Assembly (NCBI GenBank): GCA_001464865.1
Contig: LNEG01000009.1
Span: 62,001 to 126,000, forward strand
Reading direction: 5' to 3'
DNA: 64,000 bases
Origin: Burkholderiales bacterium Ga0074133
GTDB taxonomy: Bacteria > Pseudomonadota > Gammaproteobacteria > Burkholderiales > Burkholderiaceae_C
A program made the translations under genes and the position numbers. Positions 1 through 8,892 of the stretch are shown piece by piece. The notes under the pieces are model-generated. The model had not been told where the DNA came from. It worked only from the letters and a program-made list of their open reading frames with translations, and made no database searches. Each line of letters begins with the position of its first letter. Position 1 is the first letter of the stretch.

Positions 1-751
1 GGCTGGCCTCGCCGCCCAGATTCCTCAAGGCCGCTGCCACCACCTGGTGCCAGGCGCCGCGGGGATCGCGCGCGCTGGAAGCCTGCGCCACCACATCCTT
101 GGTGAGTTCGCGCATCTCCTGGGCTTCACGGTAGAGCAGGAAGCCGTAGAGTTTGCGGTGCTGCTCTTTGACGAAGCGCGCGAACATGAGCGGCAGCTTC
201 AGGCGGGGGAACAGGTTGCGGGGCAGCATTTGCTGGTGGATGCTGAAGTTGCGCGAGAGCAGCATCACTCGCGAGCTAGTTTGAAAAATATAACCCGGCA
301 GGATGAGACCAACCTGACCGCCTTCAGGCAGTAACTCCGCCGAGCGCTCAATGAAGGATTGGACGATGTCCGATTGGAATGGTGGGTTGCCAACCACCAG
401 ATCGACCTTGCCGATGAGTTCAGCGTCCATGGTGGTGAAGTCCCCCACAAGCACTTTGCGACCGGTCGATGCGGCCGCAAGCGCAGCCTGCACAGGATCG
501 ATGTCCACACCGATCGCATCGACTTCGGGCGGGATCGCCACCAGGAAGGCACCATCGCCACAAGAAGGCTCCAGCACCCGGTGCCCCGCTCGCAGCCAGC
601 CAAACTCCTGTTCGATGATGGCCTCAGCAGCCCAGGCGGGCGTGAACCACTGGTGCAGCTCCGGGTTCAGTGCGACCGGATCTGCGGCGCTGGCAAATTG
701 CTCAGTGCCGTGAAGTGCTGGCACAAGGGAGTCAAAGAGGTCGTAGGACAT
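1..751 (-). CDS. N6-adenine-type DNA methyltransferase (class I SAM-dependent), partial; runs off left edge
   Basis: Minus-strand frame open to base 1, so absent from the ORF track. Translates MSYDLFDSLVPALHGTEQF...FTPAWAAEAIIEQEFGWLRAGHRVLEPSCGDGAFLVAI...VDLVVGNPPFQSDIVQSFIERSAELLPEGGQVGLILPGYIF: SAM-binding EPSCGDGAF and catalytic NPPF motifs. Confidence 0.85.
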   Translation of the reverse strand, partial: MSYDLFDSLVPALHGTEQFASAADPVALNPELHQWFTPAWAAEAIIEQEFGWLRAGHRVLEPSCGDGAFLVAIPPEVDAIGVDIDPVQAALAAASTGRKVLVGDFTTMDAELIGKVDLVVGNPPFQSDIVQSFIERSAELLPEGGQVGLILPGYIFQTSSRVMLLSRNFSIHQQMLPRNLFPRLKLPLMFARFVKEQHRKLYGFLLYREAQEMRELTKDVVAQASSARDPRGAWHQVVAAALRNLGGEAS

Positions 752-759
752 GAGGGCCT

Positions 760-1176
760 TCAGTCGTTTGCCGCAGCCATCGCGCGGCGGATCTTGAAAA
801 GCTGCGACACCGGCAGGAACACCGTCATGGCTAGCGCCAGGCCTGCGCGCGCAGCGGCCCGGGCTTCCTGGGGCTCCATGTTGGCGGCATCCCCCAGGCT
901 TTGCGCCCAGGCCTTCTCGATGCACTCGGCAATGTCGGGCGCGAGTCCTGCATGGGTCGGAGCCTCTGTATGCGGTTCGGTGTGATCCAAGACAAAGGTC
1001 ATGGCCTCGCGGCACGTATTGGCTTCAGCGATCTGAAGGTCGTCGCGGATGGCTTCGCGCTGGCCGGCGGCCATCGTGCGAAGCGCTTCTCCCTCGAGCA
1101 CACCAGTGCGGTGCCAGGAAAGAATTTCAGCGCAGCGATCGCGCAGTGGAGTCGGAGTCGAGGTGGACTGGATCAT
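760..1176 (-). CDS. hypothetical protein
   Basis: Part of ORF 760..1275; likely start MIQSTSTPTPLRDR; packed between neighbours on the same strand. Confidence 0.5.
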   Translation of the reverse strand: MIQSTSTPTPLRDRCAEILSWHRTGVLEGEALRTMAAGQREAIRDDLQIAEANTCREAMTFVLDHTEPHTEAPTHAGLAPDIAECIEKAWAQSLGDAANMEPQEARAAARAGLALAMTVFLPVSQLFKIRRAMAAAND

Positions 1177-1180
1177 GAAA

Positions 1181-1780
1181 TCAGCGTGGGCGCGCGCCGG
1201 TTGGAGCCGTGGAAGGGGGAAGGGCAGGGGTGTCGGTGAGGCGCTGGAGATCTGCCGCCGTGTGGCCCATGCCACCGAAGTTCAATCGCTCATAGAGCGT
1301 TTTCAAGCGCTGCTCATCTGGGGCGTAGCTGAGCTCGATGTACGGGAAGGTCTGGCCCAGGAAGCGACGTCGGCGCGAGATCTGGTCGATGTCGCTGTAG
1401 CGCACGCCATCGAAGATCTCCAGGTCGTCCCGGACGAAGTCGCGGATGGCGGAGAGGCGCTGCTGGCCATCGATCAGCCAACCGGACATGGGTTTTGTCC
1501 CGTTGGCATCCCAGTCAGGCGCGTGCACGACGTAGTTGCCGGTGCCCAGGCCAAGGAAGATGCCCTCAACAAAAGCGCGCTTTCGAGCAATGTCCCAGAC
1601 TTCCGGCCGCTGCCAGGGAGGCAGGACCCAAGCCAGTAGCTGGCGCTCGGCCGGGTGCGTCATCTCGATGGGCGTGCCCAGGAGGTGCTCCAGCGACTGC
1701 TCGCGAACAACCCCTCTGAGAATGCGCTCGGGCAAAACAGCGGCGCGAGGAGCCGAGTCTGCGTTCTTGTCCACGATCAA
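1181..1780 (-). CDS. DUF262 (GmrSD N-terminal/ParB-like) domain protein
   Basis: Motif GWLIDGQQRLSAIRDFVRDDLEIF within ORF 1181..1906; likely TTG (1780) or GTG (1774) start. Confidence 0.65.
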   Translation of the reverse strand: MIVDKNADSAPRAAVLPERILRGVVREQSLEHLLGTPIEMTHPAERQLLAWVLPPWQRPEVWDIARKRAFVEGIFLGLGTGNYVVHAPDWDANGTKPMSGWLIDGQQRLSAIRDFVRDDLEIFDGVRYSDIDQISRRRRFLGQTFPYIELSYAPDEQRLKTLYERLNFGGMGHTAADLQRLTDTPALPPSTAPTGARPR

Positions 1781-2083
1781 GCCTCGGCGGTGATTGCGGG
1801 GGCAACGCGGCCGCGGCGCAGGGCCAGCGCCAGGTGGCGCGCGTTGACGGCGTTGGCCTTGTAGTAGGCGGCCATTGCGGCCTTTGCTTGCGCCATGCCT
1901 CCTCACCCTTCGCGCGGAAGGTCTTGGAGAGGCCCAGCAGGATGCGCTCCAGTGCGGCGCTGGATTCGACAGAAAGGGTGGCGATCTCGGCCTGAACTTC
2001 GGGGATCGCCAGGAGTGGGTTGCGGACTTCGGGGAGAGATGATCGAGGGATGTCGTGTGTCATGTTGATCCTTGTATGAATAC

Positions 2084-2112
2084 AAGATATCGACTTCGAT
2101 CGTGCGCGACAA
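2084..2112 (-). promoter_or_regulatory. promoter, recurrent family: TTGTCG-N17-TATCTT
   Basis: Plus-strand AAGATA 2084-2089 and CGACAA 2107-2112, 17-bp spacer; upstream of ATG at 2063. Confidence 0.7.
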
Positions 2113-2144
2113 CGAAGCTCAGGGCGGCCAGGCCGGGCCTGAAA

Positions 2145-2663
2145 TCAGCAGAGGTTGGTGCGCTGATGTACTGAAATGCGCGTGCAGGCCAGCGCTTCCT
2201 CGGCGCTCGGGCGCTTGGCAAACCACACCCCGCCTTCACGCCGGCGGAACCCATCCGCACACGGGTACAACCCATCAGGGGCGTCGTCGTATCCCTGGGG
2301 CGTGGCGATCTCATGGTGGCGCTGCAGCAACCAGTTCTGTCCGCTGCCGGCGATGCGCCAGGTGAAGAAAAGCGTGGTGCATGCCCCATGCACCGCATCG
2401 ATTCGGTGCAGCTGATTCGCAGCGCGAAAAACCACCGACCCAACACCCCTTCTCACCAGCTTGAGTGATCCATCGGCCTGCAGGACTCGTTCGTCGTAGC
2501 CACCCCGCAGGACGACCGACAGGTAGGCGAACGGATGTGAGTGCAGAAATGGCGTGCGATCGATGTCCAGAATGCGGTGCACCCGCAGCATGAATCGACC
2601 CATGGCCACCACGCGCCAGCGATGCAGGTACCCAGGCAGGTGGTTGTAAGCGCTCAGGAGCAT
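2145..2663 (-). CDS. cupin-like protein
   Basis: MLLSAYNHLPGYLHRWRVVAMGRFMLRVHRILDIDRTPFLHSHPFAYLSVVLRGGYDE...; HSHP...VLRGGY cupin-like pattern. Confidence 0.6.
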   Translation of the reverse strand: MLLSAYNHLPGYLHRWRVVAMGRFMLRVHRILDIDRTPFLHSHPFAYLSVVLRGGYDERVLQADGSLKLVRRGVGSVVFRAANQLHRIDAVHGACTTLFFTWRIAGSGQNWLLQRHHEIATPQGYDDAPDGLYPCADGFRRREGGVWFAKRPSAEEALACTRISVHQRTNLC

Positions 2664-2680
2664 CGCAAGGGTCGACCGGT

Positions 2681-3061
2681 TCAGAGCGCGCGGGAGAGTG
2701 CAAGCGCCGCATCGACCTTGCCAAGCTTCTGGAGCTCGAATGCACACAAGGCCGGTGAATTCTCGGGGCCGAACTGGCGGACCCGCTTGCTGACCTCATC
2801 CTCGACGTAGCTGCGCGCCATCTCCAGTGCCTCTGTGAGGGCCTGGATCACGGCTACAGGGTCGGTCGAACTGTTCGGGCAGGCATAGAGCCTCGCGCCA
2901 TCCGGAAGGTCATAGACTCCGTCTTCCCGGGCGCAGAACCCGTGCCATTTCTTGCCATCGGCCCGACGGCCGTCGCGGATGATGTAGCCGACATCAATCA
3001 TTCCGCGCAGCGGTTGCTGTTCTGCTGGGGATGGCGTTTCTGTCATGTCTGCGCTGATCAT
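2681..3061 (-). CDS. hypothetical protein
   Basis: MISADMTETPSPAEQQPLRGMIDVGYIIRDGRRADGKKWHGFCAREDG...; overlaps stop of upstream gene. Confidence 0.5.
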   Translation of the reverse strand: MISADMTETPSPAEQQPLRGMIDVGYIIRDGRRADGKKWHGFCAREDGVYDLPDGARLYACPNSSTDPVAVIQALTEALEMARSYVEDEVSKRVRQFGPENSPALCAFELQKLGKVDAALALSRAL

Positions 3062-3759
3062 TTCAGGTCCTTGTGGAAGTCGAGCACCCACACCAAAGGG
3101 TTGTTGCGCCACGAGGCGCGACCGTGGATCTCGCACCAAAGCTCGGAATACAGGTGGCGAGCACTGGGCCCGCCCGGAACGGGATGGCAGCCCTCAGCAA
3201 AGGCATCGTCTTCGGAGATGTCCTTGACCCACTGAACACGGGTTTTGTGGATCTCCTGCACCAGGCGGCAGGCCCATCGCGGCATGAACATGGCGGCGCG
3301 AAGCTTCCCCGGCGCCGGTGGACGATAGTGAGGCGGCGTACCGGTGTGGCTCCAGTTGTCACGAGCCTGGTCTGCCTCGTACTGGATTGGCGCCCAGGGC
3401 CGACGGTAGCCAGCGTTCACGCACAGCTCACCAACCTCGGCCGGCTTGTATTTGTCCAGGTCGTCGGTGAAGCGGTAGTCCTCCTTGACCCAGATTCGAT
3501 CTCCCCGCTGAAAACGCGGAGTGATGTTTAAGCTGCCCTCAACCCCATCCACGATGCCCGGTACCGTGAGTACGCGGTCCAGGTAGAGCTCGGCGCGAGA
3601 GAAGTTCAGCTGCAGCTGGTCCCACTTCCTTTGGGTCAGGGCGACACCATCAACCAGGGAGTTTCGCGCGGTGATCGGCCTGCGAGTCTGGGTTTTCGGG
3701 CTGTCCGCCAAAAGCGCGCGCACCATGGCGGGCTTGAAGCCCATCGAAAATTCCTTCAT
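3058..3759 (-). CDS. ASCH-like phage/plasmid protein
   Basis: MKEFSMGFKPAMVRALLADSPKTQTRRPIT...RGDRIWVKEDYRF: typical phage ASCH-like opening (PMVRA.L...KTQTRR, GDR.WV.E). Confidence 0.6.
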   Translation of the reverse strand: MKEFSMGFKPAMVRALLADSPKTQTRRPITARNSLVDGVALTQRKWDQLQLNFSRAELYLDRVLTVPGIVDGVEGSLNITPRFQRGDRIWVKEDYRFTDDLDKYKPAEVGELCVNAGYRRPWAPIQYEADQARDNWSHTGTPPHYRPPAPGKLRAAMFMPRWACRLVQEIHKTRVQWVKDISEDDAFAEGCHPVPGGPSARHLYSELWCEIHGRASWRNNPLVWVLDFHKDLK

Positions 3760-5402
3760 GCCGCCAGAGCCTCCGATGAAGCGGGCGACTTGATGTCGAT
3801 CGCGCGGAACATGGCGCATCGCCGAAACACTTCGATATCCAGTGGCGCCTTCTGACTCAGTGCAACCCGGATGGCCAGGCGCAAGAGCATCTTGATGTCC
3901 CGAGGGCGAATGGTCGGGAACGTCTCGACAAGCTCCTCAATGAGGGCTTCGGTGAGTTTCGCCTCGAACTGATCAGACATCACCCGCCAGATCGCCTTGG
4001 TATCGGATGGGCCCGGCGTCTTGTAGTCGATGATGGCCGCGCAGCGCATGATGATGGCCTCATCGATGTCAGAGCCGCGATTGCTGGTCATGAACATGAG
4101 GCCGTCGAAGTATTCGAGGGTGCGAAGAAACTCGGCCACGATGGCGTTCTGCTCAAGGTTGTCGCCGCGCTTCATAACAAAGACATCGCACTCATCCAGG
4201 AGCAAGCAAGCCTTCCAGGCTCGTGCTCGCTCGAAAACGATCTCGAGGTTTTTCTGGATCTCCTTGGCGGTCGTGCCCAAGGTGCCGGAGTGCACGCAGT
4301 AAAGCGGACGCGAGATCAGCTCGGCGTAGACCTCAGCCGTGAGCGTCTTGCCAACGCCGGGTTCGCCCTTGGCCAAGATCACGTTCCCGGCGCTCTTGCC
4401 TTCGATGATGTCACCCACGAAAGCGCTGATGTCATTGGTGAGCACATCCAGCAGATCGCGATGCGATGCCGGCAGAACCAGCTTGTCTCGCAGGCCCTTG
4501 TCGTACTCATAGGGCTCCAGATTGTCCGCATGGATCCACGCGAACTCGTGTGACTTCAGCTCAAAGCCGCGAACCACCGGATGCTCAGGAATGGTGCCGT
4601 AGCCGCTCAAGCCCGGTGCGTCATCAAAAATGGGCGCATCCACGGTGAGCTTCGTCGGGCCATAGATCTCGTCAGAGAGGTCATGGATGATTCGCCGCCC
4701 CGTAAAGTCGGCGCCCCGACCTGAATACTTGCCATCGATCGAAAGCACTTTTCCGGTGACTCGGAACTGTTCCGCGTACTTGCCACGCACGATCTCATTG
4801 AATCGCACCATGGAGGTGTCGTAGTCAGCCCGCATCTCTGCGGTCTCTTTGTAGAGGCCGAATGCAGCCAGGATGTCCGGGATCCGCTTGCGAACGACAT
4901 CGGAAGGCGAGAAGCTGATGGCGCTTTGCTCCACTCCCATGTGAACGCGATGGTCGTGGCCAACATTGGTGTAGACCGAGGTGTGCACCTTGACCGTCAT
5001 CGGCTTCTTGCCCCGGTCGTACTCATCCCACTCAAGAGAGATGTTTGTGACCAGATGTGGAACCAGATGGCCGTCTTCGGTTTTCCAGTACAGCCAGCCA
5101 TCAATCGCCCCAGAAACAAGGTACGACTTCAGCGCTTCAGGGAAGGCCTTGAAGTTGGGAATGGGCCGATTGAAGTCACCCTCGCGCGCGGCAATGACCA
5201 CCTCAAGGGAGCGAGCAGTCTTTGTGTCCTTGACCTCGATAGCCACCCTGAGCAGATCGGCAAGTACTGCGTCTGACAGGGACTCTCCCAGAATCTCGAC
5301 CTCGCGAGTGCTCCGGGAATCATTTGTCACCTGCTTGCGCTGCTTCGCCAAGGCTTCGACCCGGGTGAGGCTGATGACCTCGTTTGAAATGATGATGGAC
5401 AT
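3756..5402 (-). CDS. AAA+ ATPase
   Basis: Walker A GEPGVGKTLTAE, Walker B ACLLLDECDVF, sensor FMTSNRGSDID; likely start MSIIISNEVISLTRVEALAKQRKQ. Confidence 0.8.
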   Translation of the reverse strand: MSIIISNEVISLTRVEALAKQRKQVTNDSRSTREVEILGESLSDAVLADLLRVAIEVKDTKTARSLEVVIAAREGDFNRPIPNFKAFPEALKSYLVSGAIDGWLYWKTEDGHLVPHLVTNISLEWDEYDRGKKPMTVKVHTSVYTNVGHDHRVHMGVEQSAISFSPSDVVRKRIPDILAAFGLYKETAEMRADYDTSMVRFNEIVRGKYAEQFRVTGKVLSIDGKYSGRGADFTGRRIIHDLSDEIYGPTKLTVDAPIFDDAPGLSGYGTIPEHPVVRGFELKSHEFAWIHADNLEPYEYDKGLRDKLVLPASHRDLLDVLTNDISAFVGDIIEGKSAGNVILAKGEPGVGKTLTAEVYAELISRPLYCVHSGTLGTTAKEIQKNLEIVFERARAWKACLLLDECDVFVMKRGDNLEQNAIVAEFLRTLEYFDGLMFMTSNRGSDIDEAIIMRCAAIIDYKTPGPSDTKAIWRVMSDQFEAKLTEALIEELVETFPTIRPRDIKMLLRLAIRVALSQKAPLDIEVFRRCAMFRAIDIKSPASSEALAA

Positions 5403-5410
5403 GCGTGCTT

Positions 5411-5692
5411 TCAGCAGGTTGAGACCGGGGAGCTGGCAGTTGAGCTGGCTTGGACAGAGTCCGCCCGGGCGCAGCTTGTGGAGAACGCCGAGCTGGGAGA
5501 GATGTGGAACACACCCTCGGCTCGACGAACCACCCCATGCCCACGTCTGCGCGCGGCATTGACGGTGGCCATCGCGAAAGGCTTGTAGTTGCCAGTCTCC
5601 ACACGGACATGCCCGTCGGTGGGCCATTGCGATGGCTGGGCCACCAGGCTCTGGAGTTGGGCTTCGAGGTTCTTGATGGTCAACTGGGGCAT
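5411..5692 (-). CDS. small hypothetical protein
   Basis: MPQLTIKNLEAQLQSLVAQPSQWPTDGHVRVETGNYKPFAMATVNAARRRG...; follows a strong promoter match at 5725-5753. Confidence 0.5.
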   Translation of the reverse strand: MPQLTIKNLEAQLQSLVAQPSQWPTDGHVRVETGNYKPFAMATVNAARRRGHGVVRRAEGVFHISPSSAFSTSCARADSVQASSTASSPVSTC

Positions 5693-5724
5693 GAGATCTT
5701 TCTGTGACGTTGTCTTCTACAGAA

Positions 5725-5753
5725 AAGATATCTCAAACACACGCCAGTGACAA
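5725..5753 (-). promoter_or_regulatory. promoter, recurrent family: TTGTCA-N17-TATCTT
   Basis: Plus-strand AAGATA 5725-5730, TGACAA 5748-5753, 17-bp spacer. Confidence 0.7.
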
Positions 5754-5810
5754 CGAACGGCGATCGCTTCTGACCATCCCTTGGTGAAAATCACAGACCT
5801 TTCAGAGCGA

Positions 5811-6752
5811 TCAAGCCTCTGCCTTCTGCTCGAGATGACGCCAGAGTGCGGGAACAACGCGCCGTGCCGTTTGCTCGACAGTCTCATTAACATCTCGTTT
5901 GAGATAGAGCCGCTCTGTGAACGTTGGAGGTAATGAGTCAGCCGATACATCTGAGTCAATGATGCTGATGATTTTGACATCCCCTTTGCTGCGAAGACGC
6001 GCCTTGAAGCTATCTAATTCGCTCTTGCACCATTTGCTAGCAAGAAAATTCTTCGTGACGAAGAAGATGACAGCTCGCGCATCGTAGATACCGGATTCAA
6101 CTTCGTTCGCAATATGGTCGCCAACATCGATGTTGACTTCATCAAACCAAACCGGCAATGCTGCAGCCGTTAGGTGTGGGAGTAACTCGCGAATAAATTT
6201 TTTATCAAGCGATGAATGGCTAATAAAAACCCCTCCATCATCACGAAGTGGACTCATCGAAATTGATTTGGCCACATCTGATTTTGTGCGGAAATGAAAT
6301 CCGTGGCTAAAGATAAATTCGAGCATTATTGGAATATCTAAAGTGAATAAGTTGAACCGTCCAAGCTTCATCTGATCACACAAGTATTGGCTTGTTAGGT
6401 CAGGGCGGTAAACGGAACCCGCCTGTGCCAAAGTGCCTTTGACATCCGAAACGATCGACTCATTGGTGACGTCTAATCCAAAAAAGACATAAAGGTCTAG
6501 GTCGTAGATGTTGTTGTTAATAAGCAGGGTGGCACCGCGAACTACGTCGCCGCCGTGTTTCTGCAGAATCTTCAGCAAGGCATGCTTCAAACTGTCGCGG
6601 CTACCATAGTCATGCCGGAAAACCAATGATTTGTACCTCGGCTCAAACTGCTGCGATTTTTCGCCAATGGATTGGTAGTTTGGTGGAATGCTAGAAACAT
6701 TTTTTATAAGCCCAACCAGTTTTCCCAATTTGAAGTCGAATCTTTTGTTCAT
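5811..6752 (-). CDS. TIR-domain protein with unknown N-terminal domain (candidate NADase/defence effector)
   Basis: C-terminal GGVFISHSSLDKKFIRELLPHLTAAALPVWFDEVNIDVGDHIANEVESGIYDARAVIFFVTKNFLASKWCKSEL is a classic TIR pattern; the gene is visibly more AT-rich than its surroundings. Confidence 0.85.
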   Translation of the reverse strand: MNKRFDFKLGKLVGLIKNVSSIPPNYQSIGEKSQQFEPRYKSLVFRHDYGSRDSLKHALLKILQKHGGDVVRGATLLINNNIYDLDLYVFFGLDVTNESIVSDVKGTLAQAGSVYRPDLTSQYLCDQMKLGRFNLFTLDIPIMLEFIFSHGFHFRTKSDVAKSISMSPLRDDGGVFISHSSLDKKFIRELLPHLTAAALPVWFDEVNIDVGDHIANEVESGIYDARAVIFFVTKNFLASKWCKSELDSFKARLRSKGDVKIISIIDSDVSADSLPPTFTERLYLKRDVNETVEQTARRVVPALWRHLEQKAEA

Positions 6753-6850
6753 TTGTTTAATGTGTAGACTTGGTCGTAGAATTTAATTGAAATAATGGGG
6801 TAAATATAAATGCAGGGCTGAAATACAATGAGCGCCCTAATTCATCAGAT

Positions 6851-7162
6851 TTATCGCCCTTTTGCAAACCATTCAGTGGCAGCCGTTGGCGTGCTCAAGC
6901 TGCCGAAGGCCTTGCGGTGCGCATTCATGGCCGCAGCTTGGCGCCGGGTGATGGGGATCGCGCCGCGGCGCAAGGCAATCGCTTTCTTCGTCAGGCAGAT
7001 GTCGTAGTGGCTTCCCGAGGTTTTCTCGGGGCTCTGCCACCAGATGCGTTTGATGCCAAGGGCGTCGGCCATGGTGTGGAGTTCGTCATCCGTATCGGCC
7101 AACATGTGGCACATGATGAGGTTGCCGAAGGGAGCTCGCATGTCGTCAACGTAAACAGCCAT
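6851..7162 (-). CDS. DUF4031-like protein
   Basis: MAVYVDDMRAPFGNLIMCHMLADTDDELHTMADALGIKRIWWQ: characteristic VYVDDMR...DELH..A..LG opening. Confidence 0.65.
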   Translation of the reverse strand: MAVYVDDMRAPFGNLIMCHMLADTDDELHTMADALGIKRIWWQSPEKTSGSHYDICLTKKAIALRRGAIPITRRQAAAMNAHRKAFGSLSTPTAATEWFAKGR

Positions 7163-7181
7163 GTTCGGCCTCCTTGCGCAG

Positions 7182-7502
7182 TCAGAAAGGGCACTCGGCA
7201 GCGGGCGAGGACACCGCGCTCCACCGTGAACGTCGAGGCCCCTCCTTGGCCTGGGCATCAGGGAATGCGGCCTCGATTGCCAGCTCCATGGCTATTTCGC
7301 GCAACACCTCCAAGGGCTCGCCGCGCCGTGAGGCCAAGTGAAGCTCACCCTCTGGGTGAACCACGCAGCACCGCGAGCCCGGGCGGTGCGCATAGTGGTA
7401 GCCGCCACATGTGCAGGAGCGGTGCCCGCTTGAGCGCATGTGCTCAAGCATCAAGAGGGGATCTTTGCGACGTGTGCGACAGTGGGGGCAACGGAACAGC
7501 AT
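7182..7502 (-). CDS. small Cys-rich (zinc-ribbon-like) protein
   Basis: MLFRCPHCRTRRKDPLLMLEHMRSSGHRSCTCGGYHYAHRPGSRCC. Confidence 0.5.
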   Translation of the reverse strand: MLFRCPHCRTRRKDPLLMLEHMRSSGHRSCTCGGYHYAHRPGSRCCVVHPEGELHLASRRGEPLEVLREIAMELAIEAAFPDAQAKEGPRRSRWSAVSSPAAECPF

Positions 7503-7629
7503 GGATAGGCTCCTGGAACCCCAAAGCGCGTCAAGGGACTCGTACTTGGGGCGGTGCAGCGGGCATCGTATGCGCAAAGGATATCAGATACGCACGTACC
7601 TCGCTGCGCCAAGTTCCGTCCCCAAAACA

Positions 7630-8037
7630 CTACATCCGAGGAGAGAATGCCCTGGTGGGCGCTGCTTGGGGATCGGTCTCTTCAACCTCTGTCTTCCCCA
7701 GGGGCAGGTGGCCCTCTTCTGGATACTCGGTGAACCAGCAAATAAGCGAATCCCCACTCTTGCTCACGGTCATCTCTGAGTCATCACCCCCAAACCACTC
7801 GACCAACGCTTTCGCCTGTCGAAGGGTGATGACCAACGCTGGTTCTGTCGGCTTGGCCTGAGCGCAAGCTAGGGCGGCAGAGGCCTCTGCAGCACCCGCT
7901 GCCATGGCTGTGGCAATGAATTCGGCTTCGAACTCACTCAGGTAGCGCATGTGTGTGTCGCCACGTTTGAGCTCCCACGCAGTCCCGTCTTGGTGGAGGG
8001 TTGCACCGTCGGATAGAGTCAAAACGCGAGCATTCAC
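7630..8037 (-). CDS. hypothetical protein
   Basis: GTG start overlapping the preceding TGA; VNARVLTLSDGATLHQDGTAWELKRGDTHMRYLSEFEAEFI.... Confidence 0.5.
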   Translation of the reverse strand: MNARVLTLSDGATLHQDGTAWELKRGDTHMRYLSEFEAEFIATAMAAGAAEASAALACAQAKPTEPALVITLRQAKALVEWFGGDDSEMTVSKSGDSLICWFTEYPEEGHLPLGKTEVEETDPQAAPTRAFSPRM

Positions 8038-8213
8038 GATTTCTCTCCCATCTTGGTGGTGGTTGCATGGCCCAGATCGCCATCCAGAAGCACCGTTGTG
8101 AGGCCTGCGGGGCGCCCTTGTGGCTGAACCGCTTCCATCTCGCCAAAGCCAGAGTCGCGTATGCCTGCCTCGAGAGTGCGAAGGAAGGCGTCGATGGAGT
8201 CTTCGTCGCTCAT
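8034..8213 (-). CDS. small hypothetical protein (59 aa)
   Basis: MSDEDSIDAFLRTLEAGIRDSGFGEMEAVQPQGRPAGLTTVLLDGDLGHATTTKMGEKS*; start and stop overlap both neighbours. Below the ORF-track length cut-off. Confidence 0.45.
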   Translation of the reverse strand: MSDEDSIDAFLRTLEAGIRDSGFGEMEAVQPQGRPAGLTTVLLDGDLGHATTTKMGEKS

Positions 8214-8440
8214 GCCATTTCCAACTGGTGCGGTGTTGACTGGTACGCGGCGAGAGCGCGTTCAGCATTCAAAAACTGTGAGAAGTCCTCGGAGGGGTCC
8301 GTGAAATGGAACTCAGCCACGGAGAAGCGTCCCACAGGGGTGTAGACAAAGATGCCCCATGCCGTATGGCTACCCTTTGGGCATACAACGACATCGCCGT
8401 GAGCGACGTGTGCAGGGTGCAGCAGGTAGATGGACGACAT
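8210..8440 (-). CDS. hypothetical protein
   Basis: MSSIYLLHPAHVAHGDVVVCPKGSHTAWGIFVYTPVGRFSVAEFHFTDPSEDF.... Confidence 0.5.
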   Translation of the reverse strand: MSSIYLLHPAHVAHGDVVVCPKGSHTAWGIFVYTPVGRFSVAEFHFTDPSEDFSQFLNAERALAAYQSTPHQLEMA

Positions 8441-8466
8441 GGGACTTTGTGTGTAGGTGTGTGGAG

Positions 8467-8495
8467 ACGATATCACATACACAATTCACAAGCAA
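8467..8495 (-). promoter_or_regulatory. promoter, recurrent family (variant): TTGCTT-N17-TATCGT with GTGTATGTGATATC
   Basis: Plus-strand ACGATA 8467-8472, AAGCAA 8490-8495, 17-bp spacer; upstream of ATG at 8440. Confidence 0.5.
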
Positions 8496-8532
8496 GGGCC
8501 GATTCAGAAGGCCCACCCCATCAATGGTCGGA

Positions 8533-8892
8533 TCAGCAGAACACGGGCGCAGTGTGAGGGAGAACGATGGTGTCGCCGATTTCGCTTGCAACGCGGCAGC
8601 GCATAGCAGCAATCAGCAGATCGGGTCCACGCGCCACTGTGCGTCCACGTGGGCCATAGCGGCGAATGGCGATGTGCCGGTGCCCCTCGGGCGCGGCCTC
8701 GTCGTAGGCGAAACTGATGCCCGCCCGCTCGATGATGGGCTCGGCCAGGTGGCGATCCAGGTTCGGCTCGAAGCGCTTCCAGCCGTCTTTGAGGACGTAT
8801 GGGAAGGTTTTCAGACCCTCGCACTCGGCGACGGCTCTGTTGAGAACGTCTCCAGTGGCGTTCGCGGTGAGCATGGTTTCTGCGATCAGCAT
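8533..8892 (-). CDS. NinX/DUF2591-like phage protein
   Basis: LNRAVAECEGL...PIIERAGISFAYDE...LLIAAMRCRVASEIGDTIVLP pattern. Confidence 0.65.
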   Translation of the reverse strand: MLIAETMLTANATGDVLNRAVAECEGLKTFPYVLKDGWKRFEPNLDRHLAEPIIERAGISFAYDEAAPEGHRHIAIRRYGPRGRTVARGPDLLIAAMRCRVASEIGDTIVLPHTAPVFC

